DNA of 64,000 bases from Falciphora oryzae (taxonomy: Eukaryota > Ascomycota > Sordariomycetes > Magnaporthales > Magnaporthaceae), in NCBI GenBank assembly GCA_000733355.1, contig JNVV01000028.1, positions 288,762-352,761 on the forward strand, in the 5' to 3' direction. This document shows, in pieces, positions 48,001-59,426 of this stretch. The notes beneath the pieces are model-generated. The model was given only the letters and a program-made list of their open reading frames with translations. It was not told where the DNA came from and made no database searches. The translations under genes were made by a program, and so were the position numbers. The number at the start of each line of letters is the position of its first letter. Position 1 is the first letter of the stretch.

Positions 48001-48139
48001 CGTCAGCTGGTGTGGCCAGCCGCCCTCCCTTTCAAGCATCTCTACAGGCAACCCAAGTTAAATCTACCTCGTTCCTCAGATACAACTCCACCTCATTCTC
48101 AGATCCAGCCCTCTGAGAGACTTCAGCCCAGCAGCAAAC
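45037..48139. other. Long divergent intergenic region SEC17 / RTA1
   Basis: These 3.1 kb between divergent genes contain both promoters. An A12 tract lies at about 46543-46554, pyrimidine-rich stretches occur from 47530 to 48130 (likely RTA1 leader), and several short open frames are present, the longest about 200 codons from 45355. None has recognisable motifs or composition of a real protein. No RNA gene recognised. Confidence 0.5.
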
Positions 48140-49530
48140 ATGGCGACCACGAACCCCACGCTCGTTTTGCCGCCACCTGGCCTGCTGCGCCAGTACTGGT
48201 TCGGCATCTGCAAGAAAAACCCTGATCTGGATTTCTGCGCCGAAGTCGACAGCTTCTACGACTACCGCATCCTCCTCGTCCCCAATGTTGTCTTCCTATC
48301 CATCTTCATCTTCTCCCTTTTGGGCTTCATTAGCGTCTACATCGGCACCACCCGCAGCCGGAGCAAGAGCTATGGCCTTGCCTTCTTCATCGCCATGGGC
48401 TTGGGCGTCCTGGCCGAGATCCTGGGCTATTCGGCTCGCATCTGGTAATTTAACCTTTTCCTGCAAAAGCACCAACAAGGCATTTTGATATACTTATTAA
48501 ATTTTGCAGGTCCTACAAAAATCAATGGCTCAAAACGCCATTCCTAATGCAGATCTGCTGCCTCACCGTGGCTCCTGCCTTCCTGGCCGCCGGCATCTAC
48601 CTTTGCCTGCGGCGCATCGTCTATGTCTTTGGTCCTCAGAACAGCCGGATCCGGCCTGAGTTCTACACTCGCATCGTGAGTCCGCCCCCTCGTTCTCCTA
48701 ATAGCAGCACACAAGAGATCTTTGAGATGATGTGCCATTTCCCGTCGAACGAAAGCACGCTCGCCGTCCCCCGGTCAGAGTCGTCTAGCCAAACTTACAA
48801 ACATCCCTCGTTCTAGTTCATCCCCTGCGACCTCGTCTCTCTCATCCTGCAGGCGACTGGAGGGGCCTTGACCTCAGTCGCGGCACAAAACAACGAGCCG
48901 ACTACCAACGGAGACAACATCATGATCGCCGGTCTCGCCTTTCAGGTCTTCACGATGCTCTGCTTTATACTCTGCGCACTCGACTTCTTCTTCCGCGTCT
49001 GGAAGCACTCCAACAGCTCAGGCGACACCACAGGCAATACGAGCGTCTCCGTCAACGGCTGCGACGAGTACGAGGCCCGGGCCAAGGTTCGATCCAGCCT
49101 ACGTTTCAAGGGCTTCCTGGTGGCCCTCGCGCTCGCCACCACCTGCATCTTCTGGCGCTGCGTCTACCGCGTCGTCGAGCTGGCCGAAGGCTGGGACGGC
49201 CCGCTCATGGCCCGCCAGGACCTCTTCATCGCCTGCGAAGGCGCCATGATTGTCGTCGCCTGCCTTGCCCTCAACGCCTTCCACCCGGCCCTATGCTTCC
49301 GCGAAATGCTCTCGGGCGATGGTGGCTTTGGCGCCAGCCGTAAGAAGAACCTAGAGCGCCTAGCACACCTGACGCCCAGGGGACGCGCCCCGCCCGACGA
49401 GGAGGCCATGCGCTGCAGCGGAGGCCCCGGCGACTTTATGCTCGAGAACCAGAAGCAGGATGGCGTCCACGGCTCGAGCGTCAACGACTCTGATGCCCCG
49501 GTGGACAGCAAGCAGCAAGCCAGTAGCTGA
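48140..49530 (+). CDS. RTA1-family seven-helix membrane protein
   Basis: Three exons: 48140-48444, 48510-48675 and 48817-49530 (394 aa); phases 2 and 0. Seven hydrophobic segments are visible, among them VVFLSIFIFSLLGFISVYIG, LAFFIAMGLGVLAEILGY, FLMQICCLTVAPAFLAAGIY and MIAGLAFQVFTMLCFILCAL. Family signatures are EILGYSARIW, the loop after the third helix (RRIVYVFG, RPEFYTRIF), DLVSLILQATGG and CIFWRCVYRVVELAEGW. The C terminus is a cytosolic-type hydrophilic tail. RTA1-like proteins are fungal; yeast members (Rsb1, Rta1, Rtm1) affect sphingoid-base release, 7-aminocholesterol resistance and similar lipid stress responses. Transport activity is unproven for most, and the substrate here is unknown. 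Confidence 0.9.
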
Positions 49531-50538
49531 TGGCGACGCCAAAGAGCTAGAAACACGCGTCACAGCAGCTGCCAACTATTCTAGTGAAGCCCCTGAGGGC
49601 TCAAGCTTGGTGTCAGATGACATGATCCCGCTTGCTCGCTCTACGACATCCGACAAACCGGCGACCCCCCAAATAGTATTTCGTTGTCTTTAGAGTCTGA
49701 CTCTGGTGGCTATTTCTCTTTTGTCTTGTAGGCGCGGGGCAAGATTGGAACCTGAAGGATTATTGATCAGAATGAGAGGCGGCTGCACGTCATGCGCAAT
49801 ACGCCAGGCCAGAGCTTTATTCCTATGTTTGCGCTTCATTATACCTAAAGCTACTTCGTTCGCGTCCTCGTCTCTATCTTTATGCGCTGGCACTCAGGCA
49901 GTCACAGAATCCCAACATGATCGAATAAAGAAATGAGATTATTGCAAGAAAGCCAAGAAGGATACATAGATAGGTGGGCGGGTTAGGTAGAAACAAGTAA
50001 CAGAAACAGGATGGTCGCCGCCGTCCTGCCAACCAGCCCAGCCCGGTGCGAAGCCGCAGTGAAGCGTGTAGAAGGGCTATCTATGCTACCTAGCCTAACA
50101 AATTGCCCGAGTTTGCCGGTCCGTGTCGTTTCTGCCGTCCCATACGTGAGTGTCGTGTGCCGCTTTATGTTTCCCTCCCGTTCAGTGGCCCAAAATTTCC
50201 CTAGAAGCAAAAAAGAAGGAGAAGCAGAAAGAAGGTTGTTGTGGAGCCAAAGGAGGTCGTGATATTTTTCGGAGGCGCGTGCCGATACCGCCTTCAAGGC
50301 CAAAGGGCTTTTTTTTCGTGCTTTGGCGTGTGTAAGGAGGGTAATACAGACGCGGAAGTGAAGGAGAGAGAGATAGGAGGAAAGTATTTTGTCGGTCCGC
50401 CACCCCTGGCAGACCGAGAAAACGGACGAGCGCAAGGTTTTCATGAAATGATTGAAGGGAAAAGAAGAGAAAGGAAGGAAGGTAGGTCCGTTGCCAAGAC
50501 GGCGGGTGATGGGACCCTAAAAAAAAAAAAAAGAGTTC
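49531..50538. other. Convergent intergenic region RTA1 / HET gene
   Basis: 3' sides of both neighbours. AATAAA near 49924 could serve RTA1. An A13 run lies at about 50520-50532, just downstream of the HET gene. No gene supported. Confidence 0.55.
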
Positions 50539-52737
50539 TCAAAGGCCGCAGAGCGAGGTCGCCGTGCCCAGGTTGGCCCTGTCAAAGTCCAGCCTGACGG
50601 TCCACGACGGCAGGCGGTAGCCCATCTTCTTCATGGCGTAGTGCTCGTGCTTCTCGTGGGCGTAGCTGACGGCGGGCTTGCTGACGAGGGCGCGGACGGG
50701 CTCCGGGTGGCGGAAGCGGGGCGTCATGCCGAACAGGGCCTCGAGGCGCTCGTGGGTCGGCTCCCTGTTCCAGAAGTAGTCCTCGAGCGAGCGCGGCAGG
50801 GGCATGCTGCCCTCGTGGACGGGCGACGAGTAGTCCTCCATCAGCTGGGCCAGGCTGAGGACCTTGACCTGCACCTCGAGCGGGTTGACCTGGCGCGGCG
50901 AGAAGGCAGGCAGCAGCTGGGCGGGCGCCTCCTGGAGCGGCCTGCCCTTGTAGCGGATCATGACGATGACGTTCTCGAAGTAGGTCCAGAGCCGGAGCAG
51001 GATCCACTGGGTGCGCACGACGGGGGCGGCGAGCTCGGTCGAGCTGTTCCCGCCGCCGCTGCTGTTGCTCCTGCTCCGGCGGTAGTACCCGTTGCCGCTG
51101 CCGTTGGCGGGGCTCTGCGGGGTGTGGCCGTCGTCGATGGGCTTGTAGTGGGCGCCCTCGCGGCAGACGGTCGGCGGCCAGATCTCCTGGAGCGCCATCC
51201 TGTAGCCGGCCGAGTCGAGCCCCTGGATCTGCAGGCTGAGCATCTCCACGGGCAGCGCGTCGCGCAGGATGAGCACGGTCCTCCGCAGCGACGGGTCTAG
51301 CGGCACGAGCGCCTGGCGGACGCAGATGGGCGTGCAGCTCGGGGCGCGCCAGAACTCGTCGCATTCCGTGATGTTTGTGGCGCTGCCAGGGGTGCCGCTG
51401 CCGCTCCTCCTGGCCGGCAGGAGTGGGAGGAGCACCTGGCCCTTCTCGTAGCTGCATCCTAGCACCGCGTACACGTAGTCGGTCGAGAAGGCGGCGCTGC
51501 GGTCTGTGTGGGGCGGTCGTATGAGCGTCGTAGTGATCCAGACTCCCCTGTTTGTGACCTTGTACTCGGGGGTGGGGCGAGCCTGGGAGGTAGTGATGGG
51601 CACCGAGGGAGTGATGCCCTGGCAGGCAGCGAACTGGGCCGGGAGTGCGGCGAAGGGTCCGGTGCGCTGCGCGGGCGTCAAGTTCAGTCCCGTGCCGCCA
51701 CCGTGGAAGCCCCAGGACAGTAGGGAGGCGTCGCCAGTGCGCTTGAGGGCTTTCGCTTGGAGGCGGCGGAAGGCGGCCTCCTTGCCCTCGCCGTACATCG
51801 GGGTCATGTGCACATCCAGCAGACCCATGAGGCAGTAGGCCGTGTCCTCGGGCCGCGAGGTCTCACGCTTGGCGGCCCAGGCGATACGGTGGGCGGCAGA
51901 GACGGATTTTGGGTTGCTGATGCCCGTGAGGAAGCGCTCGTCGACCTTGGTGATGGTGTGGAGGATGTCGCTAAGCTCGCGGCGGGTCGATAGGGAGTTG
52001 AACTGCGAGTCGAAGAACCTGACCTCGGGCGGGGCGACGAGCTCGACCAGGGCCCAGCTGCGGCGGAACCAGCGGGCGCGCGAGAACTCGTCCGGGTTGG
52101 CCTTGAGAGGCCACAGGTCGATGGGGACATCGTCGAGGAAGGCCAGACAGGTGGCGGCGCGCTGGCACCAGCCGTAGGATGAGTTTACGGCCTCGTCGAC
52201 CTCGGCGGAGCTGCTGCGGTTGACGCACACGTTGTGTATGTGAGCCCACTCTATACGGGGGTAGACTTTGTTTAGGGCCTTTATGAAGCTGTTGATCTTG
52301 CGAAAGCCGGGCTTGTCCTGAATGGCCTTGGACTCGTCGACCAGGACGGCGTCGCAGTTAAGAAATAGCCTGTCGGCCCTGGCATGCTGACGCACTCGCT
52401 GCCACTCGAGGTACGAGACCTCATTGCCGCCGTCTCCAACACTGTGGGCCGGGTCGGATGGCGGCGACCGTCAGTCACACAACACGCGAGCCTGAAATCG
52501 GGCGAGGGGGAGGGGTGCGGGCGAACCATCGTCGGCCGCTTCCTGGACTCTCCCGCGAGCAGGAGACAAGACGAGGGAGGGGCGGTGGGCCGCCCTGTCC
52601 GGGAAGACGGGCGTTGATGGGCTCGCCCCGAGAGTAGCAAGACGAGGCTGGACTGACTGTGAGAAGATGGCGTAAGGTGGAACTTTCTCGCCGGCGAACT
52701 CGTGCAGTTCCCGTGTGTTCACGTTGAGGAGGCGCAT
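50539..52737 (-). CDS. HET-domain (heterokaryon incompatibility-type) protein
   Basis: Two exons, 52737-52658 and 52441-50539 (660 aa); intron 215 nt, phase 2, donor GTCAGT, acceptor CACAG. The N terminus MRLLNVNTRELHEF then PPYAIFSH is the hallmark start of HET proteins. The domain continues with NEVSYLEW, INSFIKALNKVYPRIEWAHI and VNRSSSAEVDEAVNSSYGWC. The block RARWFRRSWALVELVAPPEV and TAYCLMGLLDVHMTPMYGEG are the two other standard HET motifs. The C-terminal half has no repeat or nucleotide-binding domain I recognise. HET-domain proteins trigger cell death on fusion of incompatible hyphae or in related immunity-like responses; most family members are of unknown specificity. In this splice model the usual HTW motif reads HVG. 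It opens the accessory-looking right end of the window. Confidence 0.85.
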
Positions 52738-55426
52738 CGTGGATTATGGAGGCGTGCACACATGCCTCGGGCGTGGCAAAGGGGCAACACAAGCACAGGT
52801 ACAAACAGGGCACACACAAGGAGCAAGGAAGAGAGCAAGTCCTCGACTCTGGACTACAAACTGGGCGGCGGCGGCGGGACGGATCTGGCTGTCCCACGCC
52901 TGCAAGGAAACGAGTTTTGTCCAAGAAGGCAACCTTGCACCAGGCGTGCTCGGCGGCGACGACTGGGCAGGCAGTGGTGGTGCAGTGCCGGTGAGTGACG
53001 GTGATTTCTGGCGGCGATGTCGACTGTTCGCCTCTCACCGGTTTCGCAAGGCGCGGGATGGAGCGTGGCGGTACGAGTGTGGGGCCGAGCTCGAGAGCTT
53101 CGCGCGCTTGCCGAGCAGCAACAGCAGCGGCAGGCGATATAGCAGCAGGCAGGCCTTGTGATAAGCGACAGCAAACAACTCGAGGAGACGGCGGAAGCTC
53201 CCCGGAACGTGCGTGCGGGTAGGGGTAGACACGAGACCGGTGAGGATGCAGAGAGGAAGGACGATGGAACAGGACGAAAGAAGGCAGAGGCGAGGCGTCG
53301 AGTTGTAAATTAAGTTAAAACCAGGCGGGAGGAGGAGAGGTGATCGACCCTGAACGACGGCCCAGGGGCGGTGGCTTCGATCGGAGCACACGGCCATAAA
53401 TGGGAACAGCCAGAGGAGCAGCCGCCAGCAGCAACGAGCAGAGCCAAGGACAAGTCCGCCCCCCACTTGGACGACGAAGGATGGTCCCCGGTAGGGCAGA
53501 GGCCAGACGGCAGAGCGCCAGCGCCAGTGCTCTATCTTGATGGGGTGGAGCATCTGGGCCACCCGATGGATGCTGCCCGAGTGGCTGGCTTGACCTGACG
53601 CCAAAGAGAGGGAAAAAAAAAAAAAAAAAAGAGCACTAAGGAGAAAAAAAGATAAAAAGAAAAAAAAATTAGAGTGAAGAGCCCAAAGGAGCAAGCAGCC
53701 AGCCTAGGGAAAATGGGGCACGCCATGCCCAGCACCACCCCCTGACCCTGCCCCGTCCGTCAAGGGGCCACACCTCCACGTCAGAGTGGGCGGGTGTACT
53801 CTTTGTACTGTACATGGGCTGGTGGCCGCACCCCTTATCCACGACCCTTGCCGGCGTCGAGGGTATGTGCATGCTAGAAGAGAATGCGAGGAGGGATTAC
53901 GGCTTGGACGGTTGCATGTTGAGGCAATGTCAGTGTCGAGGGGGGGTCAGCAGCCAGGCTCCAGACACACGCGCCAGGGTGCTCTCGGGAGGGTCACATC
54001 AGGCTCGGGATTTGCACGGGGTCGGTTGCGAGAAGGGAAGGCAGGGCCGATGGGGTGCTGACTGGCTGGCTGGACGGCGTCCATGGGCCGTGGCATGCTC
54101 GCATCTTTGTGTTGCCGGCCGTCCTCGAGCTCGTGTTTGGCTTTGTTTGTTTCGCCAAGCCGGCCAGGCCAGGTCAGGTCAAGGGAAGGAGACGGGGGGA
54201 GATGCAGCAGGGCGGGCAGGGGACAGGCTTGGAGAGAGTGTGAGAGAGAGAGGGTGCGGTGGTGGGTAGTGGGTGGTAGCGGCGGGTGTGGAGAGAGGCG
54301 AGCTTGCTGTCACTGAAGGGCGGCCGGGCGGTATATTGCCACCGCTGGCGGCGTGCAGTGGACAGGATGTCGTGCATACGCGCAGTCGTGGGCTCTGTCA
54401 TCCGTGTGTGTGTCTCCGGAACGGCCTCCGGGACAGCCGAGCCGCCTTACCTCGTAGGAGTGCTGCCGCACCTGGGACACCGCCCTTGGCTGCACGCTGC
54501 GCTGGGCTGTCCTGCGTCGCACGGGGCCGGCAGCCCGCCGGCTTGGGCGCTTGGTTAGCAGCGTTAGCAGCGGGCTACGGTGTAGTAGTCGGCTTGTTGG
54601 CTTCGTCGGGCCTGCTTGGCTTCGAAGGCTGGAGGCGGCTGCCCGTTGTTGAGTCGTGCCAAGCCCCGATGCTCGCGCCCTCCTCGTTTTCGTGAGCAGC
54701 AGCAGCTTCTCATCGCATTGCCGGGCACCAGCAAGCACCCAGGGAGCAATGCAAGGATCCGTCAAAATTGAGCTATTTTATTTCATGTCGTGGCACAATT
54801 GCTGTTGTCCTCGCCATTCGTTTGTTTGCTAAGCCCCGAGGGCGAGAATTAGTGAATGTGACAGATGAGAGAGAAAAAAAAAAGCAGTGTACGTCAGCCC
54901 GGCCCTGCAGGCAGACGAACGGGCAAAACCAAGGAAGAAAAAAGCAAAAACGCACGCAATGTGCACAGGCCAATCCCCCAACCCGACCAGCCAAACGTAT
55001 CTCAATTCTTCACCGGGTTCGGCCCGGAGCCACGGGGCCGCACCTGTCACAAATACATCGCCCACCATGGCGGCAATTGAGCGAGGCCCCTCGACAAGCC
55101 CTCGATCGTGCCCCTGGAGGACATGAGAACCTTTGCTCAGACCACCTGCACCTCTCACGGCTCCATCACCACACCGCACCCGCGCCGACTCGACGCCCGC
55201 AGGCCGGCCATTGGGGGAATTGGGATGTACGGTGTACCTGCACAAGCTGTGCCTCCCACCTTCGCTCAGATCTAAGCTTTGCTGTCAATGGCGCACGCAG
55301 GGGCCAGCGAGAGAACGTGAGTGGGTGGGGCCCCTGCTGGAGGCTCCCCTTTCTTTTTGCCCTTTTTTAATTTCACTCGGTTTCCCCTTGCATTCTTCCT
55401 TCTTTCGATGGTGTGCCGCACTATGG

Positions 55427-55496
55427 CTTCTTTCTTTTCTTTCTTTCTTTCTTTCTTTTTTTTTTTTTTTTTTTTTTTTTTTCTTCTTCTCCTCTC
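55427..55496 (+). repeat. Polypyrimidine tract (TTTC)n and T27
   Basis: About 70 bp of pyrimidine only: repeated CTTT units, then an uninterrupted T27 at 55456-55482, then TTC repeats. It lies in gene-free DNA. Confidence 0.9.
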
Positions 55497-57839
55497 GGCT
55501 GATGATCCGGCACGCTTGGCCTGTCAACCAACAAAACCTTATCAAACACACGAAAGAACAGGACAAGGAAGAAAAAGCAAATGCGTTGCCGCCTAACAAT
55601 CAGAAATGACAAGAGACGAAGGAAGAAAGGAAAAATCAAAAAAGAAAAGGCAACTCCGAATCTCCCAAAACAGCAGGACCCCAGCGTGTTTGGTGGTGTG
55701 GGGCCAGGGTTTTCCGCTTGGCTTGCCAAGAACATGAATTGGCCAGACACGGGGAAGGTCTCGCTCATGATTCAAAGAAATGTTAGTGGCCGGCTGCTCT
55801 GATGCTGCTCCTGGCACGTCCTCGCCCTGGGCGCGCGCGCATAATCTTGCTCCTCCCCCCACCGCCGGCTCTGGGGCCCGGGGCCCGTCACAAATGACAA
55901 GAGGCACAGAGGCTGCACTCAGCGTTTTGTTGGCGGCAGGAAAAAGCAAAGCGTGGGCGAGCCAGGCCAGGGAAGGGATCAGCAACGACGGGAGGAACGC
56001 GTCCAAGCCAAAAGTGAGCTGACAAAACCTTGGGCTCCGTCCGTGAATGGAAGCTCCGGTCTGAAAAACAAAGAAGGGCAAAATGGAAGAACCCTGGGAA
56101 GCCACCGTGCTCTCCTAGGTTTTCCCTCTGGACCCTTGCTCCCTCTTTTTTTTTTCTTTTTTTTAGTGGGTTCGCCAGCCGAGGCGGAACAGTTCCCCAT
56201 TCCGACTGGATCAATAGCGTGGGTCCCACCTCAGGGCCCCGCGGCCTACGTGATTGTGACTTGGTTCCTGCCACGTCCGGTCAACAGCCACTCGTCAGAC
56301 GGGCTTCGCTACCAGTCTTGGAGGCAGATGGGACCGAGTCGAGGTGTGCACCGCCGGTAGGTGTGCCGTGTGTGATGTGTGGCCCAAACCTGCCGCATTC
56401 ACACCCCCACAAACGCAAACGACACAAGGACATAGACACTGCTAGCCCGTAGACGAGGTACTGTACCTTGCGCGCTGACCTCAGATCCATCTTTGCTCTG
56501 TAATCGCAGCGAGTCTGGTGTCACCGCCTGCCTGCTTGCCACCCGACCAGCCGGGATTGGATCCATGCGGCCTTTGTTTTCTGTGTCCCAGAATTCTTGT
56601 CGACGCTAGAATGAGGTGAGGTGGTGGGAAAGGGCGGGGAGGGTTGTGTGGAGAAGGTGGGAAGGTCTAGGCTAGATGCGCGCGTCCCCCAATCGAGTCG
56701 CAATTCAATATTGATTGACAATTAATTCGCGGAAGCACGGCCACCCAAGCAGCAGCAAACATCGGCAAACATGGGGGGGAAAACGCACCGGCTCGCCTCC
56801 CCGTGCGCGCGAGTCTTGGAAGTGGGATACCTGCCTCCTTCCAAGGCACTAGGCAGGCACCTCAGTCGACAACGAATACGGTCGGGGCTTTTGACGTTCG
56901 CCCGCCCAAGTGCCCGTGCATATGTGGGCTAGTCAGTGGCAGGCCCGCCGTCGGCTTGCTGCACTCTCCTTCCGCCGCGACCGGCCAGATCAGACCGGGC
57001 AGAAAAGGTTCATGGTCCGTCGACTGAGGCTTTGTGCCTAACACAGAACAGACACAGTAGTGCACGGGCATCGCGAAACTCTCTTTGGCCCTGATCCCTG
57101 GCACCAGGTTCCGCCCTCCATCCCCACAGGTCTTCCCGCTCGCCTCCTCCTTGTTGCTTGCTTTGCTTGGTCGCACACGACATGGGATCCCGCCTGCCCT
57201 CCAAAGAGAAGGGACGACAGGATCCCCCAAGACATCGTCCAGGGGCTGACGATTGGCGGGTTTGCGATTCCCCCGCTCTCCCAGGGAGAAGGATAACGGC
57301 ATCGTCGATAGTCTGCGTGTGACAATACGCCCGTGACACGACGCTACCCCAAAGGCCGTTGGGGAGCACGAAAAATGATTTCTCAGGCCAGCCAGCAGCA
57401 ACAAAAAAAAAAAAAAAAAAAAAGGATATTAAAATAAAAATAAGGGGGCGGAGAGATTGTGTGCGGATGGCGACAGGAGCTGATACGTGTTCCCACAGGA
57501 CGACCGTCTCCGGGGCCTTTCCCTTTCCTGCATGGATGCTGCATGACAGAAATGGGAGGAGCTAGACGATCTTTGTCTGGTCACCTTGCTTCTTTGTGCG
57601 GGTGTGGTACCTCCCTGACCATACCCAGGTACTGCGACTTACTTGGCCCGCTGAAGAAATGGAAAAGAAGAAGAAAACCTAACGCAAGGCGCGACGCCAT
57701 TGGCCCGCTTGGCCCTCCTTTGTCGCCCTCTGATTCGCCTCAGCCTCAAGCAGGCGGCAACGGACATCGATTCGCGTGCAGAAAGGTGCAAGCCATGGAA
57801 AGAAAAGTTGTGCATGCAAGCATCGCACTTGCATCAGGA

Positions 57840-57880
57840 CCGTCACATAAGCCAAGGCGCTTTTTTTGGTTTTTGGCTTT
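57840..57880 (+). repeat. Left arm of 41-bp inverted repeat
   Basis: This 41-bp segment (beginning CCGTCACATAAGCCAAGGCG) recurs in reverse orientation at 59386-59426 with one difference (C versus T at the seventh base). The arms face inward and enclose 1505 bp that contain the nuclease-like relic. I found no clear target-site duplication outside the arms. Confidence 0.9.
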
Positions 57881-58163
57881 TGAACGGCTAACCGCAGCCA
57901 GCCCGAGAGAGTTGTGCTGGGCCGGGATCGGGCCAGATCATGCTTTGGCCACTCGGAGGACCCAATGGCCGCCCACCACCACCACCACTATGCTACCACC
58001 CATCCACAGCAGAACGCAGGACGGGCTGGGTTGCAAGCGAGAGCCGGCAGGCAAGCATCCAGCCAGATGGGATGCAAACATGCAAACGCGAACCAGCACC
58101 CAGCACCAGCACCAGCACCGGCCGGAAAAGGCATGCATCGTCTGCCGTTCATGTGCTCCCCCG

Positions 58164-58208
58164 TGCTGTCTTCTGTCTACTGTCTGCTGTCTGCTGTCTA
58201 CTGTCTGC
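58164..58208 (+). repeat. 7-bp minisatellite (TACTGTC/TGCTGTC)
   Basis: Tandem heptamers TACTGTC and TGCTGTC alternate over about 45 bp in non-coding DNA inside the inverted repeat. Confidence 0.85.
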
Positions 58209-58475
58209 ATTTTCTGTCCCGGCCGCCGTCCCATTGATTCCATTCGCTGCGTGACTCATTCCACCCCCGAGCCACGCTGGCTGCTGCTGCTGCTTGCTTA
58301 TAGTCTAGCTCGCTCCGGCAGGTATGGTATGTAGCCGAGGGCGCAAAAGCGTCGAAGTCCAGTAGCGAGAGCGTCCAATGCAGCGATGCGAGTGGTCGGA
58401 GGATACTAGCAGCGACCTGCAGATCCCTCCTCTCCCTCCCCTCGCCCCTTGAACCCTTCGTCAAGACGAAAGCTC

Positions 58476-58545
58476 CGTCTCGGCTTCCCGCCTTCGGAGT
58501 CAATAGTCTCCCTCGCCTGCGACGCCGGCGCGCTCTCTTGCTTCC
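58476..58545 (+). repeat. Diverged direct repeat, copy A
   Basis: This 70-bp segment starting CGTCTCGGCTTCCCGCC matches 60599-60669 in the same orientation at roughly 86 percent identity. Most differences are C/T or G/A transitions, with one single-base gap. It ends 91 bp downstream of the nuclease relic's 3' end. Confidence 0.85.
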
Positions 58546-58636
58546 TTTCCCGTTTCCTGTATCCTTTCCCATTCCCTGTTACCTTTTTTTGTTTGCAATT
58601 TGGGGTATTAATTAGAAATACCTGCTTTCCCCGACG

Positions 58637-59284
58637 CTACACTTGGTCGTGAATTCTCCTCTTATCCACCCCTTCAATGTCAAGCACGTATTTTTGGTAC
58701 CATGGCAAGTAGACCTCTACCAGGTACTTCTCGATGCGGCGGAGGCCCCAGGTGATGCGGTAAATGCCAAGAATGTCGGTCGTGCTGCCGAGATCCGAGT
58801 CCGTCCAGAGCGTTGTGCGGCCGGATCCCGGGTCCCTCGTGGTGGCCGCGAACCTCCAGTGGTGACCGACAATGCAGATGCCCGGCAGGAAGCCCAGCTC
58901 CGCGAGACAGGCGGCCACAGCAGCAGCAGCAGGCTCGGCGGCAGAACCGGCACTGCGGCAGACCAAGTCCTCGAGCATCCTCCACTGCGCCGTTTGCCAG
59001 ACGCCGGGCTGCGCCTCCGCCTCGGCGTCGCTGCCGGTCGGACCCTTGGCCACGATGCTCAGCGCGATGGGGTGTCGAGCCAGGGGCATGTAGGTGGTGT
59101 GGCTGATGGAGTAACCAGGCTGGGAAAGCCCGACCTCGTCAACGGCAGCTGAAGCGGGCGTCGAAGACAGGCTCCACAGCGGCCAGTAAGGCCGGATGGC
59201 GAGGCAGAGGTCGACCATCTTGCAGTTGGGCACACCCGCGGGGAGGAGGCCCTGGTCCGAAACTCGGGCAGTGGTGCTGAGCAT
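58637..59284 (-). pseudogene. Truncated PD-(D/E)XK nuclease-like protein relic
   Basis: A 215-codon frame matching only the C-terminal half of the fungal PD-(D/E)XK nuclease-like family. Recognisable pieces are KMVDLCLAIRP (with the motif Asp), SISHTTYMPLARHPIALSI, GVWQTAQWRMLEDL, GFLPGICIVGHHWRFAATT, LGSTTDILGIYRITWGLRRI and VEVYLPWYQKYVL. The N-terminal half, normally some 200 residues, is absent; upstream lie an A/T tract and the right inverted-repeat arm. The motif usually reading SIETKRP reads SIVAKGP, so the catalytic Glu position is Val while Lys stays. Such genes are common, multicopy and often degenerate in filamentous ascomycetes, near HET and mobile DNA. An upstream exon joined by splicing cannot be excluded, but I could not find one. 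Confidence 0.65.
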
Positions 59285-59385
59285 TGAAAGAGCCGCGCAT
59301 TAGCTATAAATAAATACGGTAGATAGGAGAGAGAAAAAAAAAAAAAAAAAAGGCAAAGGGTAAAAAGGTGGTTCCCCGCTCATCC

Positions 59386-59426
59386 AAAGCCAAAAACCAA
59401 AAAAAGCGCCTTGGCTTATATGACGG
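59386..59426 (-). repeat. Right arm of 41-bp inverted repeat
   Basis: Reverse complement of 57840-57880, 40 of 41 positions identical. It sits next to an A18 tract (59334-59351) just 5' of the nuclease relic. Confidence 0.9.

Larger units (their letters stand above)
52738..58475. other. Gene-poor, simple-sequence-rich region
   Basis: In 5.7 kb no frame or splice combination resembles a gene. The first part must hold the HET promoter. Simple sequences include A18 at 53613-53630, a GA-rich patch near 54233-54260, a TTTC/T tract at 55427-55496, A21 at 57403-57423 and CAGCAC-type repeats near 58095-58118. Coding-length open frames here are explained by GC-rich composition or run through these tracts. 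Confidence 0.5.

Noticed and set aside
57459..58334. 291-codon forward open frame
   Set aside because: Runs through the inverted-repeat arm and the 7-bp minisatellite, is Cys/Arg/Thr-rich, and has no family resemblance.
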